A stretch of DNA of 64,000 bases from Solea solea. Its lineage: Eukaryota > Chordata > Actinopteri > Pleuronectiformes > Soleidae. Of this stretch, positions 12,901 to 24,789 are shown piece by piece. A model generated the notes under the pieces. The model was not told the origin of the DNA. It saw only the letters and a program-made list of their open reading frames with translations, and made no database searches. Location: positions 18,609,458 to 18,673,457 of the forward strand of contig NC_081146.1 of NCBI RefSeq assembly GCF_958295425.1, in the 5' to 3' direction. The number at the start of each line of letters is the position of its first letter. Position 1 is the first letter of the stretch. A program made the translations under genes and the position numbers.

Positions 12901-15900
12901 TTGTTGTTGCTTTCAAATATTATATAAGATTTCACAGGATCACTTTTGCATAATTGACACTTCTAACAGGTCTCCTCGACACTCTAGTTATTAATAACAA
13001 CCCACCCCCTTATATGATAATTAATGCATAATGAGATGTACAATGTGACAATGAGCACCACTTGACGTGGATCTCATCTAGAGGTTTAAAGCAGTGTTAA
13101 CACTTTGTCAGTCAGCCACAACCCTCTCTCGACTCGTGTCTTTCATGCTAAAAGAGTGCAATCAGCTAATGAGTTTCTTTGGCCTCCAATTAATCACACT
13201 AACGAGCCCCACCCAACAAAGACAATCAAGCCATTATGACCATGAAAACCAATAAAGGAGAGGTTTGGAGTCTCATATGTGAATTATGCTATCATCTCTG
13301 TCGCTCTTCTGTCTGTCTGCCCCTTGTCCTAATCCTCTCTTTCTTCACACATTTAATTTTTTATTTTTCTCCTCCTCGTGACTCGCTTTTTAATCAGCTC
13401 CATTATACCCTTCAAAACTCCTTATCATCCTCTTCGCTCCTTTCCAAGCGCTTCTATTCAATCGTTTGAATCAGATTTTTCACATCTCTTTCTAGTTTAT
13501 GCTCCATCATCTTGCCATCTTCTCTCCTCTTTCCTTTCATCCTTTGGTCCCATCTCCCTTAATTATTCCCCCCAACTCTGTCCTTCATATGCCCCCCTGA
13601 ATCTTCCTATAAACTCACCAGTACTCCTTCCACTGCTCCTCCTCGAAAATGTCCTCTGGAAGGGGATCAATCAGCACCAGGTCTGTCACTTGCCTAGGGA
13701 CAATGAGAGGGCACACACAAATACGCTCAGATGAGACAAGACTCATTGGCTACCCTTGTCAACTTTACCCCCCCTGGCCTGGACCTTAATGAGTGTGAGA
13801 TGGATGGAGTCATCATTCTGTCATGTCCTGTACATTTGTCTGTTCTGTGTCCCCACAGACAGATAATCACACGTACACCACTTCCAGGAGCAATATTTCC
13901 ACTCCGAGACGTGTCATCCACTCACCACGATTTAATTTTCTCCCTTAACATCTGCAACATCGTGCCTGATTAAATGCTAAATCTTTCATTCCTGATACAG
14001 GCTACCTGTCACATTAATCACTACCTTGTCTCTGAATCAGCTGAGTTATGGGGTTGTAGGGAAAGACCCTGGAATATCCAGTATTAAGTTTGAGCTAGAG
14101 GGAGACTTCATTACATATTTTATAAAGACATTTTAAAAACAGCAATTTTTAAATTTGAACAAAGGTTTGGTGTCCATTTAAAAGAGACTGGTGGGGTTCT
14201 ATTAACATTTATTAACATCTATTAACATTTACTATTTTTTTTGCTGTTTTTAAAGATTTCCTTTTGCATTGGGGCTGACAGCTCAACAAATGTTAGTTCT
14301 GGTCCACTCATAGAAAATAACACTATTGCTGCCTTGATCCTGTAGCTGGTTCCTGGCTAGGGGGGTGAGTGTGTATTGCCATGAAATAATTTGTGTTTCG
14401 TGTGAGACACAAGAAGAGACCTCCTGATTCTGAATCTGCAGCCCTGAGCTTGCATGGCTGGTTGGCGGTAGGGGGACTAGGGTACAAATCCTTCATAGTG
14501 ATGCCTTAATGCTAAAACTGAAGAATTGAATCTGAATTTTTAATAATGTGTGTATTTGAAGTATGTTCTTACCAACATGGATGTCTTTTTTTCTTGTGGA
14601 ATTGCTTCTCATTTTATTATCACTATACAATCTTAGGAGTAATTTAAGCACTTTAGAAAAAAAAGGCACCCCATTTCCCTGTTTAGGAAGTGCAAAGTAC
14701 TCCATGAACAAATTGCCAGCCAAATACAAACAAAAACATTCACACCTAAGGTCAACTCTGTCTTCAAGTAACCTAAACCAAACTATAATTCAAACCAAGA
14801 ACCTTCTTGCTGTGACTGAGGGACCTGGTTAACACCACATCAAAATGCTCACCGATAGTGCCTTCACATTATACATTTCCCATGATACAAACACGAATGC
14901 ATTTCATTTGTTTGCCTTTTACCTGCCCTGTGTAAATGCTGAGCTCAATGAAGGCTACAAACCCAAATGCAACGATCTAGCTTCAGTTTTCCATACTTGT
15001 ATAATACTTACACATCGTGAATGTGGCTGTAGAATCTGCCATTGAGTGCGCCAAGCTCAGAGCCCACCAGGATGAAGGGCTTGGCAATCTCTGCAGCCTG
15101 CAGGAGTCGGTGCAGATCATCCACCATCCTGGAAGACAGTAACATTCATCTGTATATGCACCAAAACCAGGACACTTTGCAAACTGGGCCAGGTGGTCTA
15201 TTTTTCACTTAGGTGGAACAAAGACTCCCAGTGAGAAACAGGAATACATCTCATCAATCGTTGATATGCTCGTTAACAGGTTTATTAGGGTCTGTATTAA
15301 GATGTAAAAAAAACCCAAAAAACTTAAAAGGACAAATTCACTTCATAACACCACAGTACAATCACCGGGAAACTTATACTGTATCATCAGACGGAGCATC
15401 ATCAGTATACGAGAGGTCGCAGCTCCACCCAGAGCCATCTGGCGACCTGGGTTTGTGAATAAATCAATACAAAGTCTTGAGGACAAGTAGTCATCAAAGT
15501 CCTTGAGTTATTAAACTCTGGGAAACGGCTCGCATTTCAAAAGGTTGGCCAAATCAGCCTCTGAGCTAGATGCCAAGGTGAACTAGGTTACCGTCCTTTG
15601 GCAAATCCTACCTGGTCATCCTTGTACTTAAGATTTGACAAGTGCATTACTGTGTTAGAGGCCGGAACATAACTAACGCAGTGTGACGCAGGGCAGGGCA
15701 GAGGACAGGCGATAATATATGAGGTGTCCATACACACATGAGGCTGTTCAGTCCCAAACAGCTACTTCATCAAGGAAATATTGATTCCCTGTTTACATTT
15801 CATCTGTTATAGAAGTGCTGACTGTACTGTGGTGCAACAGGATATATTTCTTTTCTTTCTTTACTTGACACAGTATAATTGACAGATTCAAACGTGAAAT

Positions 15901-17281
15901 GTTCACATTAAGAGCTTATCCTTCACTCCATGCAGTTATTGGTAGAACTGAAATTACAGATTGATTAATCCAATAGTCAATCTACAGAGTCCAATGAGAA
16001 AAAAAAATCTTGACAATCAGGCTGCTAATTAAAGTTAACGATTGACTTTTCTTCAATACAGAGTAAAGTCGTTTATATAATATCTTTGGACATTTTGCTT
16101 TCTGGTCAGACAAAAGAAAATTGTACTGGATGTAGGTCAGTTGACATTTTTTTGACCTAATAAAAAATGTATTCATCCAAAAAATAAAAAAGATCCGTCA
16201 AGCCACAACACAACATCTGCTGGTTCTCAAATGTGATGTGCTGCTCGTCTCAGTCTACCATTTTAATTAAAGTGTTGGTCAGAAGCGTACATGCCAATTT
16301 GCTTTGTATAATACACTTGCACAGGTGACACAATCCCTGACCTACATCAGCAATGTCTTTTGATGATGAGAAGCAATATGAATTGCTGTTTTTCATCCCT
16401 CCTCTAACCCAGCCAATCATTCCATGTGGTCCAGATGAAATGACAGGTATTATTATTTTTTTTTTATTACAATAATGCATGAGCTACCAACACGGCTTTT
16501 GTTGTTTTTTTCAGACACCTTTATTTATTGATTGGCCACTGGTATGCATTTATTTCAAATTCAGGGACTCTTGCTTTAGTATTAAGCTGAATTTAATTTG
16601 TTTGGGAATTACTCTTAAAAAAAAAGAAATGTTCTCACCGTCCAGTTGTTGACATCCCCCAAACTCTCTCAGTTCCTGTGGTTTCATTCTGCATCACTCG
16701 CTTACTGAAGCCCAGTCCCATTCTGTCATAGGTACAAACCTGAGCAATGAGACAAACAAGGACACCACAGCCTTTTTTAATAACACCATGGCACTTACAC
16801 ATACATTTAAGAAACGTTCAGTGATGACCCTGTCCTTTCCTTACCCTGTAAAGGCACATTAAAATGTGCTGTCGTTGCACTGAAGGATAAAATAGTAGGT
16901 GTAGGTGGAAACAGAGCAGTGGGGAGTGGTTTATGTAACCGTTGTGATGCAGTTGTTCAGAAGGATCTTCTGCAACAGGCCAGTGACCTAATTTTGGTCA
17001 CATTTAAGACAAATACATGGGGCAGGCTGTCAGCTTTGACTTTCTGCTTGTTGAACAGAGATAATGTGGCCACTGCGAGGACCGTCCTTGCATGGCCCTG
17101 ACAGCCAACAACAAAATCTGCATGATTCCACAGAGACATTTGAGAGAGAGGCTGTTTGTGAGTAAACCACTTCGAGTCAAAATGGCAAAAAATCTTTTGA
17201 GCACTCTATGTTTTATTTATATTTGGTACTGGCATATATATATATATATATGTATATGGGGTTAGGGTTATATATAACCCT

Positions 17282-17345
<64 letters not shown>

Positions 17346-19418
17346 AGGGCTTGATATCGTGCTTAATCTACATTTTCAACCCACACAGTAACTGTGATAT
17401 TCCTCACCTTTGTTAGTGTGGCCAAACTTTCTTGGACATGAAACCAAATGTCTGAGGACATTCCAGTCGGAGCATCCAGTATGACTAAACAAGAACACAA
17501 TGGTTAGACTGAGCTCAGACACAAGAAGGTCACAGAATATATTTCATGACACATAAACAAAATAATAATTACCAACTGGTTTTCCCTGCCCTTTACACAA
17601 AAGATGCATCTGCTGACCCAAACTAATATCAACAATCTGGCCATCTGAAGAGAAGATGAATAAGAAAAGAGACATTAGACGTCACAGACAATTCTTCATT
17701 TTCCTTGAAGAAGTTAAAAAACTGTTTTACAAGTAAGTATGAAATAAAGCTAAACAGAACAATGATTATGTGATACTAAGATAAGCAAACCTTTGGGCAG
17801 GAGCATCTGTCCCTCTCTCTGCAGTGATGCATAGTTGAGGAATGGAGGGATGACAATGATTAAAAGTAAAAACTTTCCGATGTTTATGAGCACAGACGTA
17901 TAAGACAATCTGCCTTTAGTCTCAGCCTGACTGGGAGGTGTTTTATCCGCTGCATCCTAGTTTTCATAGAGAAGAAAAACGGGAAACTTGAGTCACACAC
18001 CATGTTTCATATAACATATCCAGAGTGACTTTAAGGTAAACATTACCAGTCCAAAAAAAGAAGTAGAAGGAGAAGAAGTAAAACACTTATGTCCTACCCC
18101 AACTATAGAGTTGGAGAGGTATAATTATTATTATTATATTTCTCTGCCTTTTTTTGATTGCCAATTCCTCCTCCATTTCTCTTTTAACTGTAAAGTCAGC
18201 CAGGATCGTCATCCTCTGTCATATCATACCCTGTCAAAATGTGCATAGAAATAAGCAAGAGCTTTATTGCAATTATCAGCATTTTCTCTTGTTTCAATTG
18301 CACATTTCAAATATATTGTTATACCTCTTTTTTAGAACTTTATTGTGTTGTTACTTTGATTAATATATTGCCCCTGACTGTAGCACACAACAGATGTCAC
18401 ATAAACTGAAATAGACATACTTGGTATCCAAGTGGTCTAAAAACAATATTGAAAATTTGATTAACATTTGAAATAACCCTTCTTTGTTTTGACTATGTTT
18501 TGGGTTTTTTAACACATGGACATACATTCACACTGCAATGTATGTTTGTATGAATGTACAGTGCTTAACACATTTATTAGAGCACCACCCAATGTACAGT
18601 TTATGCCACAGCTGCCCTAAATTAACAGCATTGTTAATTATCAAAATCATTATGTTTCTATAAGAAGTAAAAATATCATGATTATTGTTATTCATGAATT
18701 TTCAAATTTACTGTTTTACAGAAAATATAGTAAAGCACATTATTATTATTTATTGATTAAGATGCCAAATTATAGTTATTTACTTTCATTCCTGAACAGA
18801 AAATGAGTAGTGGTTGAATAATACGCTTGATTTCTGATCAAAAAATTTGAATTCTGTTTGTTATTTGCTAAATAAATAACAATAACATTTTTAGTTTTAA
18901 ACAAGTTTTTGAAAGATGTTCTCGTTTTTAGTACAGGTGGTCTAATAAATGTGTTAGGCACTGTATCTATGAGTTTCAGCTGTTCTGATGATCTGATGAT
19001 CTGCAATCATATATGCTTTTATCATCTGGGTTAACCAAACTAGAACAGTAGAAGACATATTAGAGTATCAGACAAGACAGTGATAACATTTACTCTAGCT
19101 ACGTTGTAAATAATAAAATAAGTCATTGGCTTTGCAGCTTTTAAACGGAGTTCTGCTCTTCTTCACGCTACAAAACTGAGAGAAACACTGTGTGATACTG
19201 TTTAGAGGTTGTCAATACTGTAAGACCAGTATAAGAACGAGGAAAACACGAGTCAACGTGACGCTTTAACGGTTGGTTTCAAGCAACCTGAAACTGGCTA
19301 ACAGAGTTGTCACGTGTAGCCCACTAGTTATATCAGCAGCTGGAGAGCGTGAACACAACATTACCTTTTTATTGGCGGGTTCGTTGCCTGTCGCTTGAGG
19401 TTCAATTCTCCGACGCAT
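2032..19418 (-). CDS. alpha/beta-hydrolase-fold membrane protein, 11 coding exons, 382 aa, atypical nucleophile elbow
   Basis: Coding exons in transcript order: 19418-19365, 17956-17791, 17644-17573, 17484-17408, 16739-16639, 15128-15012, 13693-13619, 4915-4777, 2588-2506, 2400-2304, 2199-2032 (stop TGA 2034-2032). All introns are GT/AG and every phase agrees, giving 382 residues. Residues 39-61 form one hydrophobic segment, a likely N-terminal signal anchor. Fold landmarks follow: the strand with VILDAPTG (98-105), the YDRMGLGFS turn (127-135), the nucleophile elbow VGSELGA (178-184), LVLIDPL (201-207), the strand-7 motif VITGDHFD with acid candidates D315 and D318, and the late histidine candidate H346. 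Family enzymes are esterases, lipases or peptidases with a Ser-Asp-His triad, but the serine position here is Glu181, with Ser180 one residue early. Activity is therefore doubtful. The chosen start has G at -3; an in-frame ATG also exists 120 bases upstream at 19538. I do not recognise a named orthologue. The exon model is confident; the function is unknown. Confidence 0.88.
2848..2963 (+). repeat. SINE/LINE 3' tail with (ATT)n end
   Basis: The piece with GCACTTTGAGAT followed by a GTGCTTTATAAATGAAAT-like stretch and an (ATT)n run matches the 3' tail shared by many teleost SINEs and their partner LINEs. It lies in the hydrolase intron between 2588 and 4777. The call rests on motif recognition; the body of the element is not identifiable. 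Confidence 0.5.
3427..3469 (+). repeat. imperfect (TG)n microsatellite
   Basis: TGTGTCTG-interrupted TG repeat within a hydrolase intron. It creates spurious ORFs on both strands. Confidence 0.85.
9889..9953 (+). repeat. (TG)n microsatellite with a GAGAGAG lead-in
   Basis: A short GA run is followed by TG repeats with two GAG interruptions and then an uninterrupted TG block. It lies in the large hydrolase intron. Confidence 0.9.
12784..12838. repeat. nested inverted repeats around a TAATTAATTA core
   Basis: Bases 12811-12828 are an exact 18-bp palindrome, AGACTAATTAATTAGTCT. Outside it, ATGATCAG at 12784-12791 is mirrored by CTGATCAT at 12831-12838. The core contains overlapping homeodomain TAAT sites. 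It sits in the 8.7-kb intron. Confidence 0.6.
13694..16638 (-). other. introns flanking the nucleophile exon of the hydrolase gene
   Basis: Two introns, 13694-15011 and 15129-16638, surround the 117-bp exon that encodes the nucleophile elbow. I see no further genes or clear mobile elements in them. The short ORFs present have no recognisable domain. Confidence 0.5.
17231..17349. repeat. (TA)n tract with two perfect palindromes
   Basis: A first (TA)n block is followed by GGGTTATATATAACCC (17265-17280, exact palindrome). Then comes a 72-bp exact palindrome, 17278-17349: CCCTGAC, 29 TA units, GTCAGGG. It lies in the hydrolase intron between exons 16739-16639 and 17484-17408. Confidence 0.85.
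18559..18963. mobile_element. Tc1/mariner-like non-autonomous element (MITE)
   Basis: The ends are inverted repeats: left CAGTGCTTAACACATTTATT and, read on the minus strand, right CAGTGCCTAACACATTTATT. Agreement continues into a TAGA(G/C)CACC segment. Both ends are flanked by TA (18557-18558 and 18964-18965), the target duplication typical of Tc1/mariner transposons. The 405-bp interior is AT-rich with no transposase ORF, so the element could move only in trans. It is inserted in the first intron of the hydrolase gene. Confidence 0.75.
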
Positions 19419-19419
19419 A

Positions 19420-19600
19420 TCGGAATTAAATGACTTAAAAGTGATGCAGCAACACAAACATGAGCTGTGTGTGTGTGGAATGAATTGAACTGCAGCAACT
19501 TCCTGGTGAGGGTATGGAAGCCGACAGAGGACAAACATCCTATTTGGCAAATAGGAATGTAATTGAGTTTGGGTTTTTGTTGTTGTTGTTTTTTCATATA
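19420..19600 (-). promoter_or_regulatory. probable promoter/5' UTR region of the hydrolase gene
   Basis: This is the region just upstream of the chosen ATG. On the minus strand CCAGGAAG (19506-19499) is an ETS-type core, common in housekeeping promoters. The frame stays open to an upstream ATG at 19538, so part of this could be coding. The transcription start is not determinable here. Confidence 0.3.
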
Positions 19601-20214
19601 TATGTATCCCCTACCACGGGAGCGAGTGTACGATATTATTTGTCTTTTAACTGATTCAAAAAAGTGTTCTATTTTTTATTAGTATTTCCAGTGTCATATA
19701 ATTTGTGTGTGGCACAAACTATTATGATTACTGTTTTGTTGTACAAACTACTGCGAAATTATATACTTTTAATTGTATGTGTTTATTGGTCGTTCATTTC
19801 AAATAGTAACCTCCTTTCTGACTGTTTTTGCAAGGTGCATACAGGATTATGGGAGTACCACTACTGGCCTGCATGGGTCGCTGTATCCCACAAACCAATT
19901 AAGGGTAGCCACCTTAGACTGTTTTGACGTCGCACACATTCAAATGAATTACGGCCCTAATACAAACTGGAGGTCATAGACTTAACAAATGGAACTGTAA
20001 ACTGCATCTAGAAAGAGATGAAGACAATTAGAAACCGGGGCTGTGATTGCGTGTCCCCTGGTTCCTCTTAGAGCAGCCAATCAAACCCTCATCATGCACT
20101 TGTGCTGGACAGGGCAGCTGTTTACAAATGACTAATACATGCAAATTGCTGTTTTTATGCAGTCATACATGTGTTGCATGCCAAAATGTGCTGATGAGGG
20201 TCTTTCAGGAAGGA

Positions 20215-20530
20215 GGAAGGAAAGTAAAGCATCTTTATTGTCATTATACTGGTATTGTACAACGAGATGTCGAGGTCAGATGGAGGGTTGATCAGAGAGC
20301 CGCTGCGACTGAGCGCGCCGCCACAAGGGACCAACCTGACCGAATGTAACTAACATGTTTTGATGGTGGGAGGAAACTGGAGAGCCCAGGGGAAACCCAC
20401 GCAGACATGGGGAGAATATGCAAACTCCACACAGAAAGGTCCCAGACCAGGAATTGAACCCAGCACCTTCTTGCTGTGAGGCAACAGTGCTAACCACCAC
20501 TACTAACCACTGCGCCACCATGCCACCCTT
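20215..20530 (-). repeat. teleost LINE/SINE-derived 3' end fragment
   Basis: The text running from GGGAGGAAACTGGAGAGCCC through TGCAAACTCCACACAGAAAG to a GCTAACCACTGCGCCACCATG end is the reverse orientation of a very abundant teleost retroposon tail that I associate with L2-like LINEs. The part at 20230-20310, beginning ATCTTTATTGTCATTATA, is commonly joined to it. A related copy in the opposite orientation is at 30663-30905. The family name is from memory. Confidence 0.6.
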
Positions 20531-23119
20531 AGGGGCGGTGACACCGTGACATACTGATAATATTTAGCAGCATTCATGTACACTTCCACACAGGCAGCAC
20601 TTGTTGCAAAGTGGGTCAGTTAATAAAGTTTAATGGCTTAAGAAGAAATAGGCCTATTCAAGTTTCATGGCCAAGATATGAGAAGCATGTCATCATGAAG
20701 CCACTATGAAACTGGATTTTTGTTCCTATTCTATGTGTTTACCTTTAATATTCACCACAATGACAGACTACGTTGACATTTATCCATTAAATGGTGTCTC
20801 AACAAAGCACAGCCTCAACAATAAACCTTGTTTAGATAGCAGGTGACTGGTGACTGGAGCCATGTAGGGAATTCATTGCGGTAATTAAAAAGCCTGGCTG
20901 GACCAAAATGATGAATGTCAGGTATTGAACAACTGTCAGCTGTGTGTGTGTGTGCGTGTGTATGTGCGTGTGTGTTGTTTTTGTTTCAGGGTATCCGAGG
21001 TTGATTAAACCTAATGATGCAGGGTCTTCTCAGCGTCTTGCTTATGTTCCAGCTCCACATAATTAGAACTGAGAGAAGGATGGTCTAATAAGACAACTGT
21101 AGTTTCCCACAACAGTTTATGGATGCCATTCAAACAAACAAGCAAACAAATAAACAGACAGACAGACAACTTTGGCCTTGGACTAGTTTTAGGCCTGTCA
21201 GTCTAAACGTGACGTATAATATTCAGTATATCCTGCCCCTCCACCCAAAAAGTCTGTTGTCATGCCAGTTTCTGCTGATGTGGTGGTGATATCATGACCA
21301 ATGTGCAACAGCTTATTTTTTTTCAAATGCCACACATAAGCTTTTGGATTTGTTGAAGTTTCCTGGTGGAATGAGTTTACGGCGTCACATCTCAGCACTC
21401 TAGATAGAGCTGTACTGCAAAATCTTGTGCATGCATGTGAAGTCACCAAACTTCTTAAGTGTCTGTTTGTTAAAACTCATGATTCCATTCATGTTGCTTT
21501 CATTTTCTAATGCTGTGACTTGTTCACTGCCAAGATGGTTGCATTACATTGAGAGTGGACGGTCTTTGCAAAACACACAAGTCTGTTGTCTGTCCTCATC
21601 AAATATAGATTCAGTAACATAGTAACAGAAAACTGATGATGAGTCATGATGTCCTTGACATACTTGTTGTTGTTGTTTGTCCCCTGGTTCACTAAAACAC
21701 AGATCAGGGCTTCATCCATCTCTGACAAAGTGCAAAATCAAATCCAGAGATTTCAGCAGTGATTGCACTTTCACATGATTGCTTTTTTTTTTTTTTTTTT
21801 TTTTTTAAGAAAGAAAGAAAAGAAAATACATGTACCTTTCTTTTTATTTCATGTAGCATACCTCGTGAAAAAGTTTATATCATTCCTACACAATCTGCTT
21901 AAGGATTTAAAGTGTGCTGGATGTTCTATTGTAATTACAATGACACTCAGGTAATCAGATGTAAAATAAAAATAGTCTTTCCTTACAGTGACGTAAAATA
22001 TGCCCTACATCTATAATATTGTGATATTTCTCAGTAAAACTAGTAGTTAACAATAAAAAAATGATATTGTAGTGACTGTTCGTGATGTGACCTTGTTCTT
22101 CAGCTCAACAGAGAGGGAAGAAAATGTTCTTTTAAGTACTGTACTATATTAAATGAGATCGTGCTCAGCACCAACATGTGCCCTGAAGTCACACACAGCA
22201 TCTTCACACTCCTGGTGCATGGAAAGGCCATTCCTTCAGTGCCAGGTCACCTTTACACCATCTTTGCCATTAGTGCCATTTCTGGAGGCAGCAGTCACTA
22301 AAAAAAAAGAAGAGCAGAGCACAGTCTGAGTGTAAAATCTAACCTATTATTTTGACATGCTTCACATGCCTCTGCCCCTGTTTCACCCTGTCCAGTTTCT
22401 GCTACTTTTGAAGCAATGCTCGTATTTCCTTTCAAATGCTGAAAGGTGATTCCATTAAAAGAAAGGACTCACATGGAGGGGGCTTTACCTCGTGCACATT
22501 AAATCAAATCATAATTGAGATAACATGGCAGGTGGGTAAAAAGCCATTTCCTGTTTGTGTTATCTGTTTTGTCACATAGAGCATGTTAACTGGGTGACAT
22601 TTCCGCAATGAGATATCTATATCACTGAAGGCCATCACTAAATAGTGCTGGGGCGTTCGTATCTCACAAAATGTTGCCTTTTCTTTATTAAATCCTGACT
22701 GAATGGTGGTGTGATGATCCAAAGCCCAAGGAATAACTGCTGGGTCCATGTGGCGGGCTGTGATCTCCAGCCATGTGAGATGAAAATCTGGGTGGGTCTA
22801 TACATTTTGTCTGTTGATGTATCATTTTGGTCAAGACAAGTGGTTCCCAAACGAGTGGTTCAAAGCCTGTGGGGGGATCAGGAGACACAGAGAGTGGATC
22901 ATAAGATGATTTTAATAAAAACAACTACAATCAGCCTCAAAAACAAAAAGGTTACACTTGAAATTAAAATATTTTATCAGTCAGATGATTTCTTTCCCTG
23001 GTCATTTTTGCAAAAACCCAATAAAAACACTTTTGGTTATCACTTCAGGACACTTAAGCCCACGTTGCTCCCTCCTGACGGCTGTGCTGGCAGCATGTAA
23101 ATGGGTATGAAAGATGTGT

Positions 23120-23262
23120 GATAGAAAAATGTGCTGCACATAAGATGCGCTGTATGTGTTTGAATGGGTGTGAATCGGTGGATGGCAAAAGTGTAGTGTA
23201 AAGCAGCTTTAAATGGTCATCAAGACTACAAAAGTGCTATATGAATACAGACCATTTATGTT
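23120..23262 (+). repeat. dispersed retroposon-like tail
   Basis: GAATGGGTGTGAATCGGTGG, then GTGTAAAGCAGCTTT, then AAAGTGCTATATGAATACAG followed by ACCATTTATG is a degenerate copy of a tail repeated widely in fish genomes. No ORF is present. Confidence 0.55.
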
Positions 23263-24789
23263 TTGGACTTTACAGTCAGAGTACAAAACTATTGTAAATT
23301 AATTTTCATTTTCATCACAGAAGTCAGTGAACAGTTCTAAAATGCACATGAACTGCAGGTGATGCTCATTCACAAAAAAATGTTTTGCAAAGGACAGGTT
23401 GACAAATTTGGATTTCTTTATGATTGATGCTGATCATTAAAAAGTAAAAAAAAAACAAAAAAAACATGTAAACTTACATACATATGTAATTATCAGCCGT
23501 TTACAAAGCTGAAGAATCTGTGAAAAATCAATGAATAATCTATCTCTATTTTGCCAAACATCTTCACTACATATAGCCCCCAATAGTCCCCACCAGATAT
23601 GAACTAATAGTATCATTCCAGGAGGCATGGAGTTACAGTAAACGTTCACTATAACCATTAATCTCAATTTAACGTTACAAGCAATACACAGCACGTCATC
23701 TATTTGTGCATTTATGATCGCTAATGTCTTACTGGGCATTTTCCTGCCTTATAAATGATACAATGCGAAAAAATAGAGATAAAAAATAGGCCCCTGTTCC
23801 CTGTTTTAACAAAAACAAGTCATTTCTCAGGAAATGCCCTGTCTCCATATATTTATGTGTGAGCTCTGGGGTGTTCAGGAGGGTAGGCATCGTAGGCATC
23901 ACAGGCATCAGTCTTCAGCCTCAGTCTTCAGACTCCATGCAGCGCGCATCGATTTTCGCCCCTCACTGCTGAAGTGCACCATCAATCAATACAGTAACAA
24001 GTCTTCATTTATACTTGAGAAATGCAGTTTCCAACTCAGTGGGCATGAAGTCCTCGTGTTGTCAATACAGCCATAGGCTTAGCAGTCTCCATGTGACCTT
24101 GGGCATCATTTGGCCAGCAACCGCACACAAATACTGGGTCATAAAACCGCACAGTACATAAATTATATCATAATATAAATGTTAAATGCAAGCAACCACT
24201 TTAATGTCTTTACTATTTTCTTCTCATACATACTTTACCTCTTTACTAAAATAAAGCAAAACGTTTTTTTAATCACTGCCATGACTTGACTGTGAATTTG
24301 TAGAATGATACTGGTGCATCTTTACAGAAAGTATATTCCATAGTGAAGTGGGTAACTAATGCAGTGCCTGTTCATGGACATAAAAGTGTGCCATTTGGCC
24401 AATTAAGTAACTCAGTGTAGTGACCTATTTTATTATTTAATTTAATGATCCACATTTGCCACTACAGTATATTCCACTAGTAATGAGAGGAGATGTAGCT
24501 CCAGCATCTCCGTGGGGCAAACGACTTACACTGTTTAAGTGGGTAAAATGAGTATCCTTTTACCTGCATTATTGTAATATGCCAATATACTCTATTAAAC
24601 ATACACTGTGTGTTTGATGGGCCTTTTAAATGGTCAATTTTCTCTCAACTCTCTATGCTTTATTATTGATTTCTTTGCCTTTTTTTGCCCCAACTGTCAT
24701 TTATTTCTTTAATAGTCAGGCAGGGACTCTCTGTAACTGTGCAGTACTGTCTCCTTTCAGCATTTATTGTGAAGTGATAAACTATAATA

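Larger units (their letters stand above)
4916..13618 (-). other. 8.7-kb intron of the hydrolase gene; complex sequence, possible regulatory content
   Basis: This intron lies between the exon ending in the QWKEYW codons and the exon starting YGKLLPSFQ. It holds no ORF that I can assign. Much of it is non-repetitive sequence with homeodomain-like TAATTA cores, for example around 9550 and 12815. Simple repeats are a G run at 6585-6600, a (GGAGA)n patch near 9609-9634 and a TG tract at 9889-9953. Long, low-repeat introns beside developmental regulators such as zfpm2 often carry enhancers for the neighbour; that is an inference only. Confidence 0.4.

Noticed and set aside
17221..17350. GGGTTAGGGTTA near the TA tract considered as interstitial telomere repeat
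   Set aside because: Only two units are present; better explained by the palindrome.
22170..22302. 41-codon plus-strand ORF beginning MCPEVTHSIF with low-repeat, balanced sequence
   Set aside because: No recognisable domain and no splice signals; too short to call, possibly conserved non-coding DNA or a retrocopy remnant.
22688..22924. Three overlapping minus-strand ORFs rich in Pro/His
   Set aside because: Mutually overlapping frames with no recognisable motif; no splice context.
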